DNA from: JACPUW01 sp049115495
GTDB lineage: Bacteria; Bacteroidota; Bacteroidia; CAILMK01; JACPUW01
Assembly (NCBI GenBank): GCA_049115495.1
Contig: JAGDZV010000002.1
Span: forward strand, 620,001-684,000
DNA: 64,000 nt
Direction: 5' to 3'
Shown here: piece by piece, positions 1 through 8,669 of the stretch
Layout of the letters: every line of letters starts with the position of its first letter
How positions within the stretch are numbered: position 1 is the stretch's first letter
The notes under the pieces: generated by a model
The model's database searches: none
What the model saw: only the letters and a program-made list of their open reading frames with translations
Told to the model about the DNA's origin: nothing
Position numbers and translations under genes: made by a program

Positions 1-138
1 AATTTGAACGGGGCGATCGTGGCAAAGCAAAAGATTTTACCCGGTACTACTTCAATTGAATTACATACAACAGGAATTTTTATTATCAAGTGTATAATCG
101 GAAGTGAGATTTACTCAAAGAAAATTTCAGTGAATTAA
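1..138 (+). CDS. T9SS type A sorting-domain protein, C-terminal end only
   Basis: The window opens inside an open frame that runs to a TAA at 136-138. The 45 visible residues have the shape of a type A T9SS C-terminal sorting domain: an N-L-N-G turn, a hydrophobic G-I-F-I-I-K strand and a final basic strand ending K-K-I-S-V-N. Such domains carry cargo through the Bacteroidota type IX secretion system and are cleaved at the cell surface. The catalytic or binding part of the protein lies outside the window, so its function cannot be read. A second, broken type A cargo gene follows in the same direction, suggesting a small cargo cluster. Confidence 0.7.
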   Translation, partial: NLNGAIVAKQKILPGTTSIELHTTGIFIIKCIIGSEIYSKKISVN

Positions 139-211
139 GGTTTTGACTTGCTTTTTTAAACCATTTAATACAAATATGTACTTAGTTAAGGCGTAATTAC
201 ATAAAGCAGCT

Positions 212-1054
212 ATGAAGTCAAAGTTATTTTTACTTTGTATTTGGTTAATACCATTTACAAATGCGGCATAAGTTATAGGAATCTACGGCTACAATGTAAA
301 GAGTTGTTACATTAAGGATACCATGACGATCGTAGCCATTTCTAATAATTGCGATAGTGTTGTTTGATCAACCTCGGGAACTGGTTGTTTCGTAAAAAAA
401 TCTACTGCAGCTAAAGATTCAGTAAACTATTACGTTCTTGGATTAGAAGACAAGGAACCAGATAATGTTTTAGAATTGTTGATAACCGGTTTTGGAAATG
501 GGCAACGGGTGGAATATGAGTTCACTCCAAGAGTAATGCCCATTCCCAAAGTTGAAGTGGAATATGTTGATTCTGTCTTTCTTTATGAAGACAGCATAGA
601 AATTATTTTCAGAAATCTCTCGACAATTAGTAGTGGTGGTATCGCTAAATATAGAAATGATTTTGGGGATGGCTCATTTAAAATTGTAGATAATGGGCAA
701 CTTGTAGTCTCACATTTTTACAATAAAACAGGCAGGTACTCCCTTCGTTTCTGTGTTATGTCAAGCCATGGCTGTATTAGTTGCATTAATGAAGAATTAG
801 CGATTATGCCTGCACCTAATTCCATTAATGATTTAGAACATAAAAAGATTGAATGCTATAAATATACTGACGGAATAATGCAGTTTATACCAGATGAAGC
901 CGAGAAAATAGAATTATATAACTTGGATGGAAGGCTTTTAGCCAGCTCAAATAGTCAAGGAGCAGTTCCTTTTCATATTTCTAAAAATCAGGTGTTTGTT
1001 TTGAAAGTGTTTGCAGATGAAAATGTTTACTCACAAAAGATATTCACCTATTAA
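212..1054 (+). pseudogene. Broken T9SS type A cargo gene with two in-frame nonsense codons
   Basis: An ATG at 212 opens a clear signal peptide (M-K-S-K-L-F-L-L-C-I-W-L...) that stops at TAA 269-271, codon 20. The same frame continues with sensible protein to TGA 365-367 (codon 52), then runs open to the TAA at 1052-1054. The reading frame never shifts. Around the TGA the peptide reads C-D-S-V-V-[stop]-S-T-S-G-T-G, which matches the common W-S-T-S-G-T-G motif of PKD/Ig-like cargo, so TGG to TGA is the likely change. The C-terminus is a type A sorting domain (I-E-L-Y-N-L-D-G-R ... Q-K-I-F-T-Y). The full product would be about 280 aa, close in size and layout to the intact cargo gene at 4531. 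The 476-1054 part could still be translated alone, but it would lack a signal peptide. Confidence 0.75.
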
Positions 1055-1118
1055 TTTGCATTCATTTTAATACCTTATGCTAATTTTAGGCGGTTGTTTA
1101 ATTCCTTAGAAAAATCTT

Positions 1119-2219
1119 TTGTTAAATAGCCAGACTAGAAATTTACTTTTCATTTTTATAGCCATACTTTTTAGTGTTTCGTGCTCTCAAAAAGTAGAAG
1201 TTGAACGTGCTTTTTACTATTGGAAAACCAATGAATATCGTTTTGAGAAACAAGAACGAAGTCTTATTTCCAAAGTTGAGCCAAAGACAATTTACGTCAA
1301 GTTTTTTGAAGTTGAAAAAGATGGGGTTTTTGGTGCAGCACCTGTTTCCAAAACTAGGTTTTCAGTAAAAAGCTGCAATTACGAGGGTGATTATGGCTTT
1401 TGCTTTGATAGTACATTTTGCGATTCATTTAAGTCGGTAAATGTAATTCCAACCGTTTTTGTTAAAAATGACGTTTTTAAAGTTGTAAACTCACAAGAAA
1501 TTGATACCCTCGCCAGTAACATTATCTTTTTGGTAAATAAGTATTTCAAGCAAAAGGACTTTGAATCGATTTCATCATTGAAAGAAATTCAAATTGATTG
1601 CGATTGGACCCCAAGCACAAAAGAAAACTACTTTTCGCTTCTTAAATCAATTCAAAATCAAACTAAAGCAGAAATCTCAGTTACGCTTAGGCTTTATCCT
1701 TTTAAATACCGAGAAAAAATGGGCATTCCGCCTGTAAGCAAGGCCACCCTCATGTGCTATAACTACTTTAATCCATTGCAAAGGCTTGAGGAGAATTCAA
1801 TACAAAACAATGAAGAATTAAAACTTTATTTAAAAGGAGCTGATAATTATCCCTTGCACTTAGACATAGCGTTGCCAGTTTTTAACTATGCCTTCCTTTT
1901 TCATAACAAGCAATTTGCTGGTGTTTTAAGAGGGGTTGAAGGCGAAATTGACAGTTTTTGTAAACCAATGGAAGGCAGCGATTTGCTATACGCAGTTACA
2001 AAAGATACCGTGATTGATAATAGCTATTTACGTGTAGGTGATCAATTAAAAATTGAATTGAGCAATACCCAACAAGTACTTGAAAGCATAGATCTACTTA
2101 AGAATTACATTCAGTTTGATGGTAAAACGAGAATAACACTTTTTCATCTTGATGCTGAGCGAACAAATGAATTAAATCATGAAGAAATTATTAGTATTTA
2201 TAAGCATTTCGCTGAGTAG
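1119..2219 (+). CDS. Lipoprotein of unknown function, possible TIM-barrel hydrolase fold
   Basis: The 366-aa product has a short basic N-terminus, a hydrophobic stretch and a lipobox-like S-V-S-C at about residue 22, so it is probably a lipoprotein. The start is TTG; no ATG lies at a suitable place before the signal peptide. Mid-protein motifs I-Q-I-D-C-D-W-T, T-L-R-L and a strand ending L-M-C-Y-N resemble the alternating beta strands of glycosidase-like TIM barrels. This fold call is inference. I do not recognise a characterised family. The 3' end overlaps the next gene by 41 bases, so the two are very likely co-translated and may work together at the envelope. Confidence 0.7.
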   Translation: MLNSQTRNLLFIFIAILFSVSCSQKVEVERAFYYWKTNEYRFEKQERSLISKVEPKTIYVKFFEVEKDGVFGAAPVSKTRFSVKSCNYEGDYGFCFDSTFCDSFKSVNVIPTVFVKNDVFKVVNSQEIDTLASNIIFLVNKYFKQKDFESISSLKEIQIDCDWTPSTKENYFSLLKSIQNQTKAEISVTLRLYPFKYREKMGIPPVSKATLMCYNYFNPLQRLEENSIQNNEELKLYLKGADNYPLHLDIALPVFNYAFLFHNKQFAGVLRGVEGEIDSFCKPMEGSDLLYAVTKDTVIDNSYLRVGDQLKIELSNTQQVLESIDLLKNYIQFDGKTRITLFHLDAERTNELNHEEIISIYKHFAE

Positions 2220-4509
2220 TATTTTCTCTGCATTGGCTTGCGGCCCATTTTATCCATTTGGCGATGAAGTGAGATTTGGCATGTTGCAATTAGAAAATGT
2301 AGGGTTAAGCGACTATGGTCCATTTAATTACACCTGGGAGAATTGGTTTTGGCGCAATAGAGAAGGCATAGAAGATATTGAAACCATTGGTCGTAATATG
2401 AACTTGAAGCTTTGGGCCAAACGCTACAACTATAAAGGTGAATTGGATGAAGTTTTAGGAGCGGTGTACTCTTACCAAGAAACAAGTTTGGCAAATTATC
2501 CTGACAATGAATTTGTAAAACTAATGCATCAAAAGGCAGATAAAGCTGCAATTGAGTATTTAGATTTTGCAAAATCATGCGAGCAATTAAACGACATGAG
2601 AGTTGCAGATCCTTGGGAGCGTGGCAGAGATGTAAATCAATCAAGAAATAAATTCATAGACCAAGCGCTTGAAAAGGCCGAGCAATCAAAAGACAAAGAG
2701 CTGGAAAGGCGATATGCTTTTATTGCCATAAGACTAGCTTTTTATGCTGAGCTAAAAGAAGATTATTGGAGTACAAAAAAGGAGAGGGTTGAAGCTATTT
2801 ATAAAACCTATTTTGACGAGCACAATGCAAAAGACATAATTGATTCTTGGGCCTTGTACTATTGGGCTAAATTGCACAAAACAGGGCCTAGGCAAAACTT
2901 TTTATTAGCCAATTCGTTTTTAAAAGCAATTGATAAACGTGTTGCAATATCAAGAGAGTTTTACCGAAAAATGCCAATTGATAGCACACTAATGTTTGCA
3001 AAAACTAATCTAGAAAAAGCTAATGTATTGCTTGTATATGCTGTCAGAAAACTTGATCATTCAACTGATGTGATTAAACAAATGCATGAGTTGAGCCCTG
3101 GGTTTAAAGGCACCGACTTTTTATTAATTAGAGAACTTTCTAAGCTTGAAGACTGGATTTTAACGCCGAAGTACACCAATTTTGACCCTGCAATTGCAAG
3201 TAATAATACCTACAATTACACATCTACTCTAGAAAAAAATAGAATTGAGAAAGACTTGGTATATGCTAAGAATTTATTGGCATTTGTACAAAAAGTTGAA
3301 CTTAACAAGGTTTACGACCAATCAATTTGGCTTTTGGCAAAGGCCTATTTGCATTATATGTTGGCCGACTATGAAAATTCTTTTGCTGTGTCAAATGAAT
3401 TTATAAGTGCTTTTAAGAGTATAGAAAGCCCATGTTGGCATCAATTTGAAATGATTAATCAATTGAGTAAAGTGGCTATTGAGAGCTCAAGTAAACCAAT
3501 TGATAATGCCTTGAAACAACTGGTTTTAGACAAAGCAAAATCAAATGAAAACAGATTTTTGTTTGCCTTAGCAAGAGAACTAGAGTTTAATGGTAATACC
3601 ACCGATGCGGCCATTATTCTTTCGCGTTTAAGTAATAATTGGCGACGTGGTACGCCCGTGTTTTGGCGTACTGATGAAGGACACCACACCCTTTACGGAG
3701 ATTTTTACGATGACTATTTCTTTTATATGGATGCACAGTACACGCCAGAGCAAGTGGAGTCTTTATTAAAAAGTATTGGTGAAAACAAGGAGTCTGATGA
3801 TTTGAACAGAAGCTATTATAAAACTTTTGATGAAGCCGAGGTTTCAAGAATTAAAGATTTACTCGGTACCAAGTACTTTAGGATAAATGAACTTGAAAAA
3901 TCGCAAAAAGTATTTTCAAAAATCATTCCGAGTTATTGGACTTCCAAATGGCAATACAATACATATTTAGATGATGATCCATTTGTAATAGCTGGAATTA
4001 ATGATGCTGTTGGTGAAGAGCCAAGTAAAAAAACATACAGCAAAACTGAAATTGTTGCCGAATTATTAGAACATCTCAATAAGGCTAAGGATACAAAAAA
4101 TAAAGAGCGGGCTTATCATTACTTTATGGCGGCAAACTGTTATTTAAATACGTCTTATCACGGCAATGCGTGGATGCTAAGGCGATATTTTAAAACGAGC
4201 AATATTAGTAATACTGGTTTGCCAGATGATGATGAATATTTTGAGTCAAATCTTGCTGAGGCCTTGTATCTAAAAGCAGCACAATTTGCTAAAACCAAAG
4301 ACTTTGAAGCACTGAGTTATAAAATGGCGGGTTCTTGTTTCGATAATGGAATAATATTCGGAGATAGAAAACATATTAGATACCTAAATTTTGAAGAAAG
4401 GTATAAGCAAAACCCATATTACTTAAAATTTGAAGATGAATTCAAAGATTATCACGAAGATTATTTCGAGCTATGTTACGGTTTTCATCGTTGTTTTGAA
4501 AATAGATAG
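2179..4509 (+). CDS. Large secreted alpha-helical (TPR-like) protein of unknown function
   Basis: The 776-aa product begins with a signal peptide (M-K-K-L-L-V-F-I-S-I-S...) ending A-L-A-C-G-P-F-Y-P; the Cys could be lipidated, though the lipobox is not ideal. The remainder is rich in Lys, Glu, Ala, Leu and Tyr and reads as stacked amphipathic helices. Several segments pair an A-x-x-Y or A-Y-x-x-A helix with a second helix, as in tetratricopeptide repeats. No catalytic motif is visible. The ATG lies inside the preceding lipoprotein gene in another frame. The pair looks like a two-protein envelope module; I infer binding or scaffolding, with no direct evidence for a substrate. Confidence 0.8.
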   Translation: MKKLLVFISISLSSIFSALACGPFYPFGDEVRFGMLQLENVGLSDYGPFNYTWENWFWRNREGIEDIETIGRNMNLKLWAKRYNYKGELDEVLGAVYSYQETSLANYPDNEFVKLMHQKADKAAIEYLDFAKSCEQLNDMRVADPWERGRDVNQSRNKFIDQALEKAEQSKDKELERRYAFIAIRLAFYAELKEDYWSTKKERVEAIYKTYFDEHNAKDIIDSWALYYWAKLHKTGPRQNFLLANSFLKAIDKRVAISREFYRKMPIDSTLMFAKTNLEKANVLLVYAVRKLDHSTDVIKQMHELSPGFKGTDFLLIRELSKLEDWILTPKYTNFDPAIASNNTYNYTSTLEKNRIEKDLVYAKNLLAFVQKVELNKVYDQSIWLLAKAYLHYMLADYENSFAVSNEFISAFKSIESPCWHQFEMINQLSKVAIESSSKPIDNALKQLVLDKAKSNENRFLFALARELEFNGNTTDAAIILSRLSNNWRRGTPVFWRTDEGHHTLYGDFYDDYFFYMDAQYTPEQVESLLKSIGENKESDDLNRSYYKTFDEAEVSRIKDLLGTKYFRINELEKSQKVFSKIIPSYWTSKWQYNTYLDDDPFVIAGINDAVGEEPSKKTYSKTEIVAELLEHLNKAKDTKNKERAYHYFMAANCYLNTSYHGNAWMLRRYFKTSNISNTGLPDDDEYFESNLAEALYLKAAQFAKTKDFEALSYKMAGSCFDNGIIFGDRKHIRYLNFEERYKQNPYYLKFEDEFKDYHEDYFELCYGFHRCFENR

Positions 4510-4530
4510 GGCTTTGTAATAATTGTGTAA

Positions 4531-5415
4531 TTGAACCGTTTACGAATCGTGAAAATTACTCTTGGTCTATTCTTTCTAATTATTCCATTTTTAGCTTTTA
4601 GTCAAAGTTTTAGTTTCTTTGGTAATGATGCATGTTCCGGAGAACAAATTAGATTAAGGGTATATCAAGAAGGAATTGATTCAATTAACTGGGAAACCAA
4701 TGTTAAAGGCACCTTCATAACATTGAGCGATTCAATTGTAATATTCAAATCAAAAATGGATCAATGGGGTGAAATTCTAAAAAGCATAACAGTTAAGGCA
4801 AACGCTTATTATCAGGATACCAGCATTACTGGATCAATGCTAATAAACGTCTATCAAAGGCCAAATTTTTATTTTCAAGTTGAACAGTTTTCTAACACTA
4901 AAGAAGCGGGGGGGGCATTGATTGACTCTTCAAAAAATTCAATTACGTTGTTAAAAAATTACCTTCCTGCTTCAATCTTTTTTAATGTTTGGGTTGATAA
5001 TTATAGCACCGTTGAAGAATCGTTTTTAAATGACAAGCCCACTCAATTACCCATTTGGAAGTATGTAGCAAGAGAAAACAGTTTTGAACTAAAAGCATAC
5101 GCAACAAACCAATTTGGCTGTACTGATACATTTGAATTCAATGTTAATATTATCGACAAAAGCTTGAGATCTATTAGAGCTCTGGATTCAAATAAAGTAG
5201 TGATTAGAAAATGGGATGTTTATGAAGCGAGTGCCAACTCTATATCACCATTCAAAATTGAAGTTTTTGATATTAATGGTGTAAGTGTGTATGCCAATGG
5301 TGAATTAAGAACTACTCACTTTGTAGAAGCTAATCTTGCCCCTGGCATTTACATTTTCATGATTCGTTTTGAAAATGATAAAACGATAATTGAAAAAGTC
5401 ATGGTTTCAAATTAA
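4531..5415 (+). CDS. T9SS type A sorting-domain secreted protein
   Basis: A 294-aa secreted protein. The signal peptide (V-K-I-T-L-G-L-F-F-L-I-I-P-F-L-A-F-S-Q) can be reached from TTG 4531 or GTG 4549; the GTG gives a more usual N-terminus. The body has Ig/PKD-like strands with a Cys near the start and a second in F-G-C-T-D-T. The last 80 residues form a type A T9SS sorting domain (K-I-E-V-F-D-I-N-G ... L-A-P-G-I-Y-I-F ... E-K-V-M-V-S-N). No enzymatic domain is seen, so adhesion or a matrix role is more likely than catalysis. It resembles in length and layout the broken gene at 212-1054 and may be its paralogue. Confidence 0.85.
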   Translation: MNRLRIVKITLGLFFLIIPFLAFSQSFSFFGNDACSGEQIRLRVYQEGIDSINWETNVKGTFITLSDSIVIFKSKMDQWGEILKSITVKANAYYQDTSITGSMLINVYQRPNFYFQVEQFSNTKEAGGALIDSSKNSITLLKNYLPASIFFNVWVDNYSTVEESFLNDKPTQLPIWKYVARENSFELKAYATNQFGCTDTFEFNVNIIDKSLRSIRALDSNKVVIRKWDVYEASANSISPFKIEVFDINGVSVYANGELRTTHFVEANLAPGIYIFMIRFENDKTIIEKVMVSN

Positions 5416-5596
5416 AAAGAGCACCGGCGGGTGGTTTCAACCTTATTTTTTATTGAAATATCTTTTTACATTTAATTCTAGCGTTCTTGTTTAATGCAGC
5501 GTTTAAGCAATACATGGCTCTAACAATAAATAATATTCACACAGTTTTAAGAGATTGTCTTTGTACTTTAGGTTCTTTGCGATTTTAAAATCAGGT

Positions 5597-6079
5597 ATGC
5601 TCAGCAATAACGATGTGATAAGAAGGCTTAGATATGCTTTTGACTTTAATGATGAAACCCTTGTTGCCATATTTAAAGAAGCAGGCTTTTCTGTAGGTAG
5701 AGCAGATGTATTGGCATGGACCAAAAAAGACTTTGCTGAGGGCTTTAAAGAAATGAGCGACCCTGAATTGGGCGCTTTTTTAGATGGGCTGATAAATAAA
5801 AATCGCGGAAAAAAAGAAGGTTATGAATGTGAGCCAACAAAGCACCTTGATAATAACTTGATTTTACGAAAACTAAAAATTGCATTTAACTTCAGAAATG
5901 AAGATATAATTGAGATAGTTGGTTTGGGAGGTAAAAAGCTTGGTAAATCTGAGCTAACTGCTTTTTTTAGAAAACCTGAGCATAAGCATTACCGAATTTG
6001 TCAAGATCAAATACTTCGTAATTTTTTATCAGGCTTGGCACTTAATGAAAGGTCAAATCAAGAAACAAAGGCCGATTAG
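5597..6079 (+). CDS. DUF1456 family protein (YehS-like)
   Basis: The 160-aa product contains two similar halves, each starting with an R-L-R-Y-A-F-D-F-N-D or K-L-K-I-A-F-N-F-R-N helix and ending in an F-L-D-G-L or F-L-S-G-L segment. This is the tandem layout of the DUF1456/YehS family, whose biochemical role is unknown. The open frame extends upstream to 5555, but the ATG at 5597 (M-L-S-N-N-D-V) matches the family's usual N-terminus. It stands alone, with weak spacing to its neighbours, and is probably a soluble cytoplasmic protein. Confidence 0.85.
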   Translation: MLSNNDVIRRLRYAFDFNDETLVAIFKEAGFSVGRADVLAWTKKDFAEGFKEMSDPELGAFLDGLINKNRGKKEGYECEPTKHLDNNLILRKLKIAFNFRNEDIIEIVGLGGKKLGKSELTAFFRKPEHKHYRICQDQILRNFLSGLALNERSNQETKAD

Positions 6080-6173
6080 CTCTTATTTACAAGGTCTTAG
6101 GTTTATGTATTGACATAGATTCAATTTACCCAATATTATAGCCTAATTTCAAGCCCTCTAAAAGCAAAAAAGC

Positions 6174-6419
6174 ATGGAATACGATATTAATAACCATACT
6201 CATCTTGAAATAATGAGTAATCTTTTCGATATGTATTCAGCTGATGATTGGGAAGAATATGCCGAAGAAGCCGAGCGAAGAAACATGAACTATAAAGCCG
6301 TAAATGTGCTTAAAAGCTCAGCCAAAAGGGCAGGAATGTCTAAGTACATGAGCCCCAAACTAATGAAATGGGTTTTGGCTTTAATAGACCAACTTGATGA
6401 AGATTTACCTGAAGAATAG
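6174..6419 (+). CDS. Small acidic protein of unknown function
   Basis: An 81-aa, strongly acidic protein with one clear ATG. It starts M-E-Y-D-I-N-N-H-T and has a D-D-W-E-E-Y-A-E-E-A-E-R-R helix, then a basic helix (S-S-A-K-R-A-G-M-S-K-Y-M) and an acidic tail. There is no signal peptide or membrane segment, and I recognise no family. The gene lies on its own between the DUF1456 gene and the convergent phosphatase gene. Codon use resembles its neighbours, which supports real coding. Confidence 0.6.
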   Translation: MEYDINNHTHLEIMSNLFDMYSADDWEEYAEEAERRNMNYKAVNVLKSSAKRAGMSKYMSPKLMKWVLALIDQLDEDLPEE

Positions 6420-6500
6420 TATTGTGTAATTATTTAGGGTGTCGGAAGTTGTACCATAAAATCAATAAATGAATTATTCGCTATTTCATCCTTAATGCGA

Positions 6501-6550
6501 GCGATTGAAATCGCCCGTTACTGATCAGAAACGATGGAATTCATTCCATC
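6501..6550. repeat. Two tandem short hairpins, REP-like, between convergent genes
   Basis: The first hairpin is GCGATT-GA-AATCGC at 6501-6514. The second is GATGGAAT-TC-ATTCCATC at 6533-6550. Both have near-perfect arms and two-base loops. They lie between the 3' ends of the small acidic gene and the phosphatase gene. They could be a REP-type element, a bidirectional transcription end, or both. No run of T follows directly. Confidence 0.45.
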
Positions 6551-6588
6551 TAAATGAATTGTGGCAATATTCCCAATACCCCTATTAA

Positions 6589-7947
6589 TTATTCTTTTAC
6601 AGGCCTAAAGTCTTCTAAGTCATAGGTTTTTTTCCATTCTTTTTTGCCTTTTTGGTTGTAGATGGTCATCGTCATTTGGCGTTCTCCCCATTTACCGCTA
6701 AAATCTAAAATGGCAAAATTCCTTTCGTTTACAAGGGTTTTTTCTACTTGAAAAAAGTTTCCTTCATCTTTAGCAGCATGTGTTCCTGATGTTAATGGAC
6801 TAACTGTAAGATCGCGCAAAGGATAATTGTTAGCACGTGGCATTTCGGTAAGTTCAGTGTGGTGTCTATCTCCACTTAAAAACATTACGCCGTAAATATT
6901 TTCTTCTTCAAGTCGTTTTAAGAAATAAGCTCGCTCTTCTTCGTAGTTGGCATAATTCTCATATTTCTTAGCAGGATTAAGTATTTGACCCCCGTTGCCA
7001 ATTATTTTAAAATTAGCTCTACTTGCCTTAAGGTTTTCAATTAGCCAGTCAATTTGTTTTTTGCCAAAATATGGCTTTTCGCCAGCTTCTAAATTATTAG
7101 CTGATTTAAACCAGCGATCGTCTAAAAGGTAAAAATCTACATCCCCCCAAGTCCATTTGGTTACCACGCATTCTTCATCTAGAAAACCATAGATCTGATT
7201 ACCCCAAAACATTTTGAATACATCAAGGCTCATGGCTTTATTCTCAAATGTTCTGTTATGATCGTTTGGACCATAATCGTGATCGTCCCAAGTGGCATAG
7301 TGGTGGGTGCTGGCCAATAATGGTTGTAGCTCGGAAATGCTTCTACTGTGTGTGTTACGGTAGATCATTCCTGTTTTTGTGCCCCAATCTGCTTCTCGGT
7401 AGTAGGTATTATCGCCCAACCAAATCATTATGTCTGGGCGTTTTTCATGAATTTGCTCTACAATTTCATATTCCCCACCATAAGCCTTTCCTTTTCTATC
7501 AAATGGCTGGTCATTTATATAAAAACAACTACCAACCGCTACTGAAAAATTTGGTGGATCTGATTTGTAGGCCCAATCTGGAGCGCTTTTAAATTCAAAC
7601 GGATAATCGAATTCTACAAAGTCATTATTAATGTAGAGCTTGTATTCGTAGATTTTTCCAGGCATTACTTCATCAGCCAATAAATGTGCCGTATAGCCAT
7701 TGCTTTTGCTCGTTTCAACCGTATTGGTTTCAAATAATGGGCTTAGCATTCCTTTTTCCCAATACACAACTTTTACGCTTGCCTTTGAATTTGTTTGTGC
7801 CCAAAGCATAACTTCTCTCATTTGAGAATAGCCCAACATGGGGCCAGCCTGTAAAAATTGCGATGGATCATTTGCAGGGCCGCCACCCTGGGCAATGGCC
7901 GCAATTGAAAAAAGAACGAAAACGAAGTGAAGAATTACCTTTTTCAT
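6589..7947 (-). CDS. PhoD-like phosphodiesterase/alkaline phosphatase, secreted
   Basis: The 452-aa protein starts with a signal peptide (M-K-K-V-I-L-H-F-V-F-V-L-F-S-I-A-A-I-A-Q). It carries the PhoD-family metal-binding motifs: an S-C-F-Y-I-N strand, W-L-G-D-N-T-Y-Y, T-W-D-D-H-D-Y-G-P-N and S-G-D-R-H-H-T-E. The N-terminal 100 residues look like the PhoD N-terminal beta domain. Family members hydrolyse phosphate mono- or diesters outside the cytoplasm using Ca or Fe, which supports phosphate scavenging. The organic substrate cannot be told from sequence. It is a single gene on the minus strand with no phosphate-uptake genes beside it. Confidence 0.9.
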   Translation of the reverse strand: MKKVILHFVFVLFSIAAIAQGGGPANDPSQFLQAGPMLGYSQMREVMLWAQTNSKASVKVVYWEKGMLSPLFETNTVETSKSNGYTAHLLADEVMPGKIYEYKLYINNDFVEFDYPFEFKSAPDWAYKSDPPNFSVAVGSCFYINDQPFDRKGKAYGGEYEIVEQIHEKRPDIMIWLGDNTYYREADWGTKTGMIYRNTHSRSISELQPLLASTHHYATWDDHDYGPNDHNRTFENKAMSLDVFKMFWGNQIYGFLDEECVVTKWTWGDVDFYLLDDRWFKSANNLEAGEKPYFGKKQIDWLIENLKASRANFKIIGNGGQILNPAKKYENYANYEEERAYFLKRLEEENIYGVMFLSGDRHHTELTEMPRANNYPLRDLTVSPLTSGTHAAKDEGNFFQVEKTLVNERNFAILDFSGKWGERQMTMTIYNQKGKKEWKKTYDLEDFRPVKE

Positions 7948-8181
7948 ACCAACAAAAATGGCAGTTTTATATGAAGTAACTGTAAAACTGCATTTTTAGA
8001 AAGATGGTTAGTTTTTAATGAATTTGAAAAATGTTTCTCAACAAATAGGTGGGTATCTTTTCCAAAACTTATTCTGCATGAAGTTCAATGATTTAGATGA
8101 TTTAGTCACACATGGTGGATAGCTGCGCAGAATAATTGCATTGCACTAAACAACTTTCGTAGCGCATTAAATAATTTAGAA

Positions 8182-8643
8182 ATGAGCAGGCAATTAAGTA
8201 CAGTTATAACCCAAGACAATGTAAGGCAATGGCGCGATTTTTTAGATGTGTTGCTTTTTGCGCGTCAAAATAGAGCTGAATTGGTAGTGCCTGATAAATT
8301 TCCTGGCATTGATAGCATTATTGAACTAAAAACAAATACGGCAACGGCAATAGAATCTATCAATTACAACTACGCAAGAAATTATAGAGACCTTAGGGTG
8401 TACAGAGGTAAATTCGATAGCATTTCGAGCCTATTGGTGTTAAAAAACTCAAGAATTAGCTCAGGTCGCAATTTTGTGAAAAAAGGAGGAGAGCGAATTA
8501 TTTGCTATTGCAGCAGTAACTCAAGAAACCAAGCCTTAGAAGCTAATGCCGACTTTTTAGCCATTGCCCTTATGAATGAAGATCATTACGTAGGAACTAA
8601 AATATTTATGAAAGCACATATGATTGAGCTAATGAGTTTATAA
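8182..8643 (+). CDS. Protein of unknown function (153 aa)
   Basis: A soluble-looking 153-aa protein with no signal peptide. It opens M-S-R-Q-L-S-T-V and has a helical first third (V-R-Q-W-R-D-F-L-D-V-L-L-F-A-R-Q-N). It then has mixed strands and a C-terminal half with I-C-Y-C-S-S-N-S-R-N-Q-A and F-L-A-I-A-L-M-N-E-D. I recognise no family or catalytic motif. It is flanked by the PhoD gene upstream and convergent lysR downstream. Its final codons form the left arm of a 10-bp inverted repeat. Confidence 0.6.
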   Translation: MSRQLSTVITQDNVRQWRDFLDVLLFARQNRAELVVPDKFPGIDSIIELKTNTATAIESINYNYARNYRDLRVYRGKFDSISSLLVLKNSRISSGRNFVKKGGERIICYCSSNSRNQALEANADFLAIALMNEDHYVGTKIFMKAHMIELMSL

Positions 8644-8656
8644 GCCCAATCATATG
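8617..8656. terminator. Perfect 10-bp inverted repeat between convergent genes
   Basis: CATATGATTG at 8617-8626 and CAATCATATG at 8647-8656 are exact reverse complements separated by 20 bases. The left arm is inside the 3' end of the upstream gene. The right arm lies between the two stop codons. Its position suggests a bidirectional transcription end for this gene and the convergent lysR gene. The loop is long and there is no strong U tract, so efficiency is uncertain. Confidence 0.4.
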
Positions 8657-8669
8657 ATTTAGAAGATGT

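Noticed and set aside
212..1054. Reading TGA as tryptophan (alternative genetic code)
   Set aside because: TGA ends clear genes at 20445-20447, 36293-36295 and 46337-46339, and the same broken gene also has a TAA.
7248..7592. Plus-strand open frame of 114 codons inside the PhoD gene
   Set aside because: Lies wholly antisense to a strongly supported gene and has no family resemblance.
8078..8122. 14-codon frame with ATG before the 153-aa gene
   Set aside because: Too short, no ribosome site and no similarity; nothing suggests a leader peptide.
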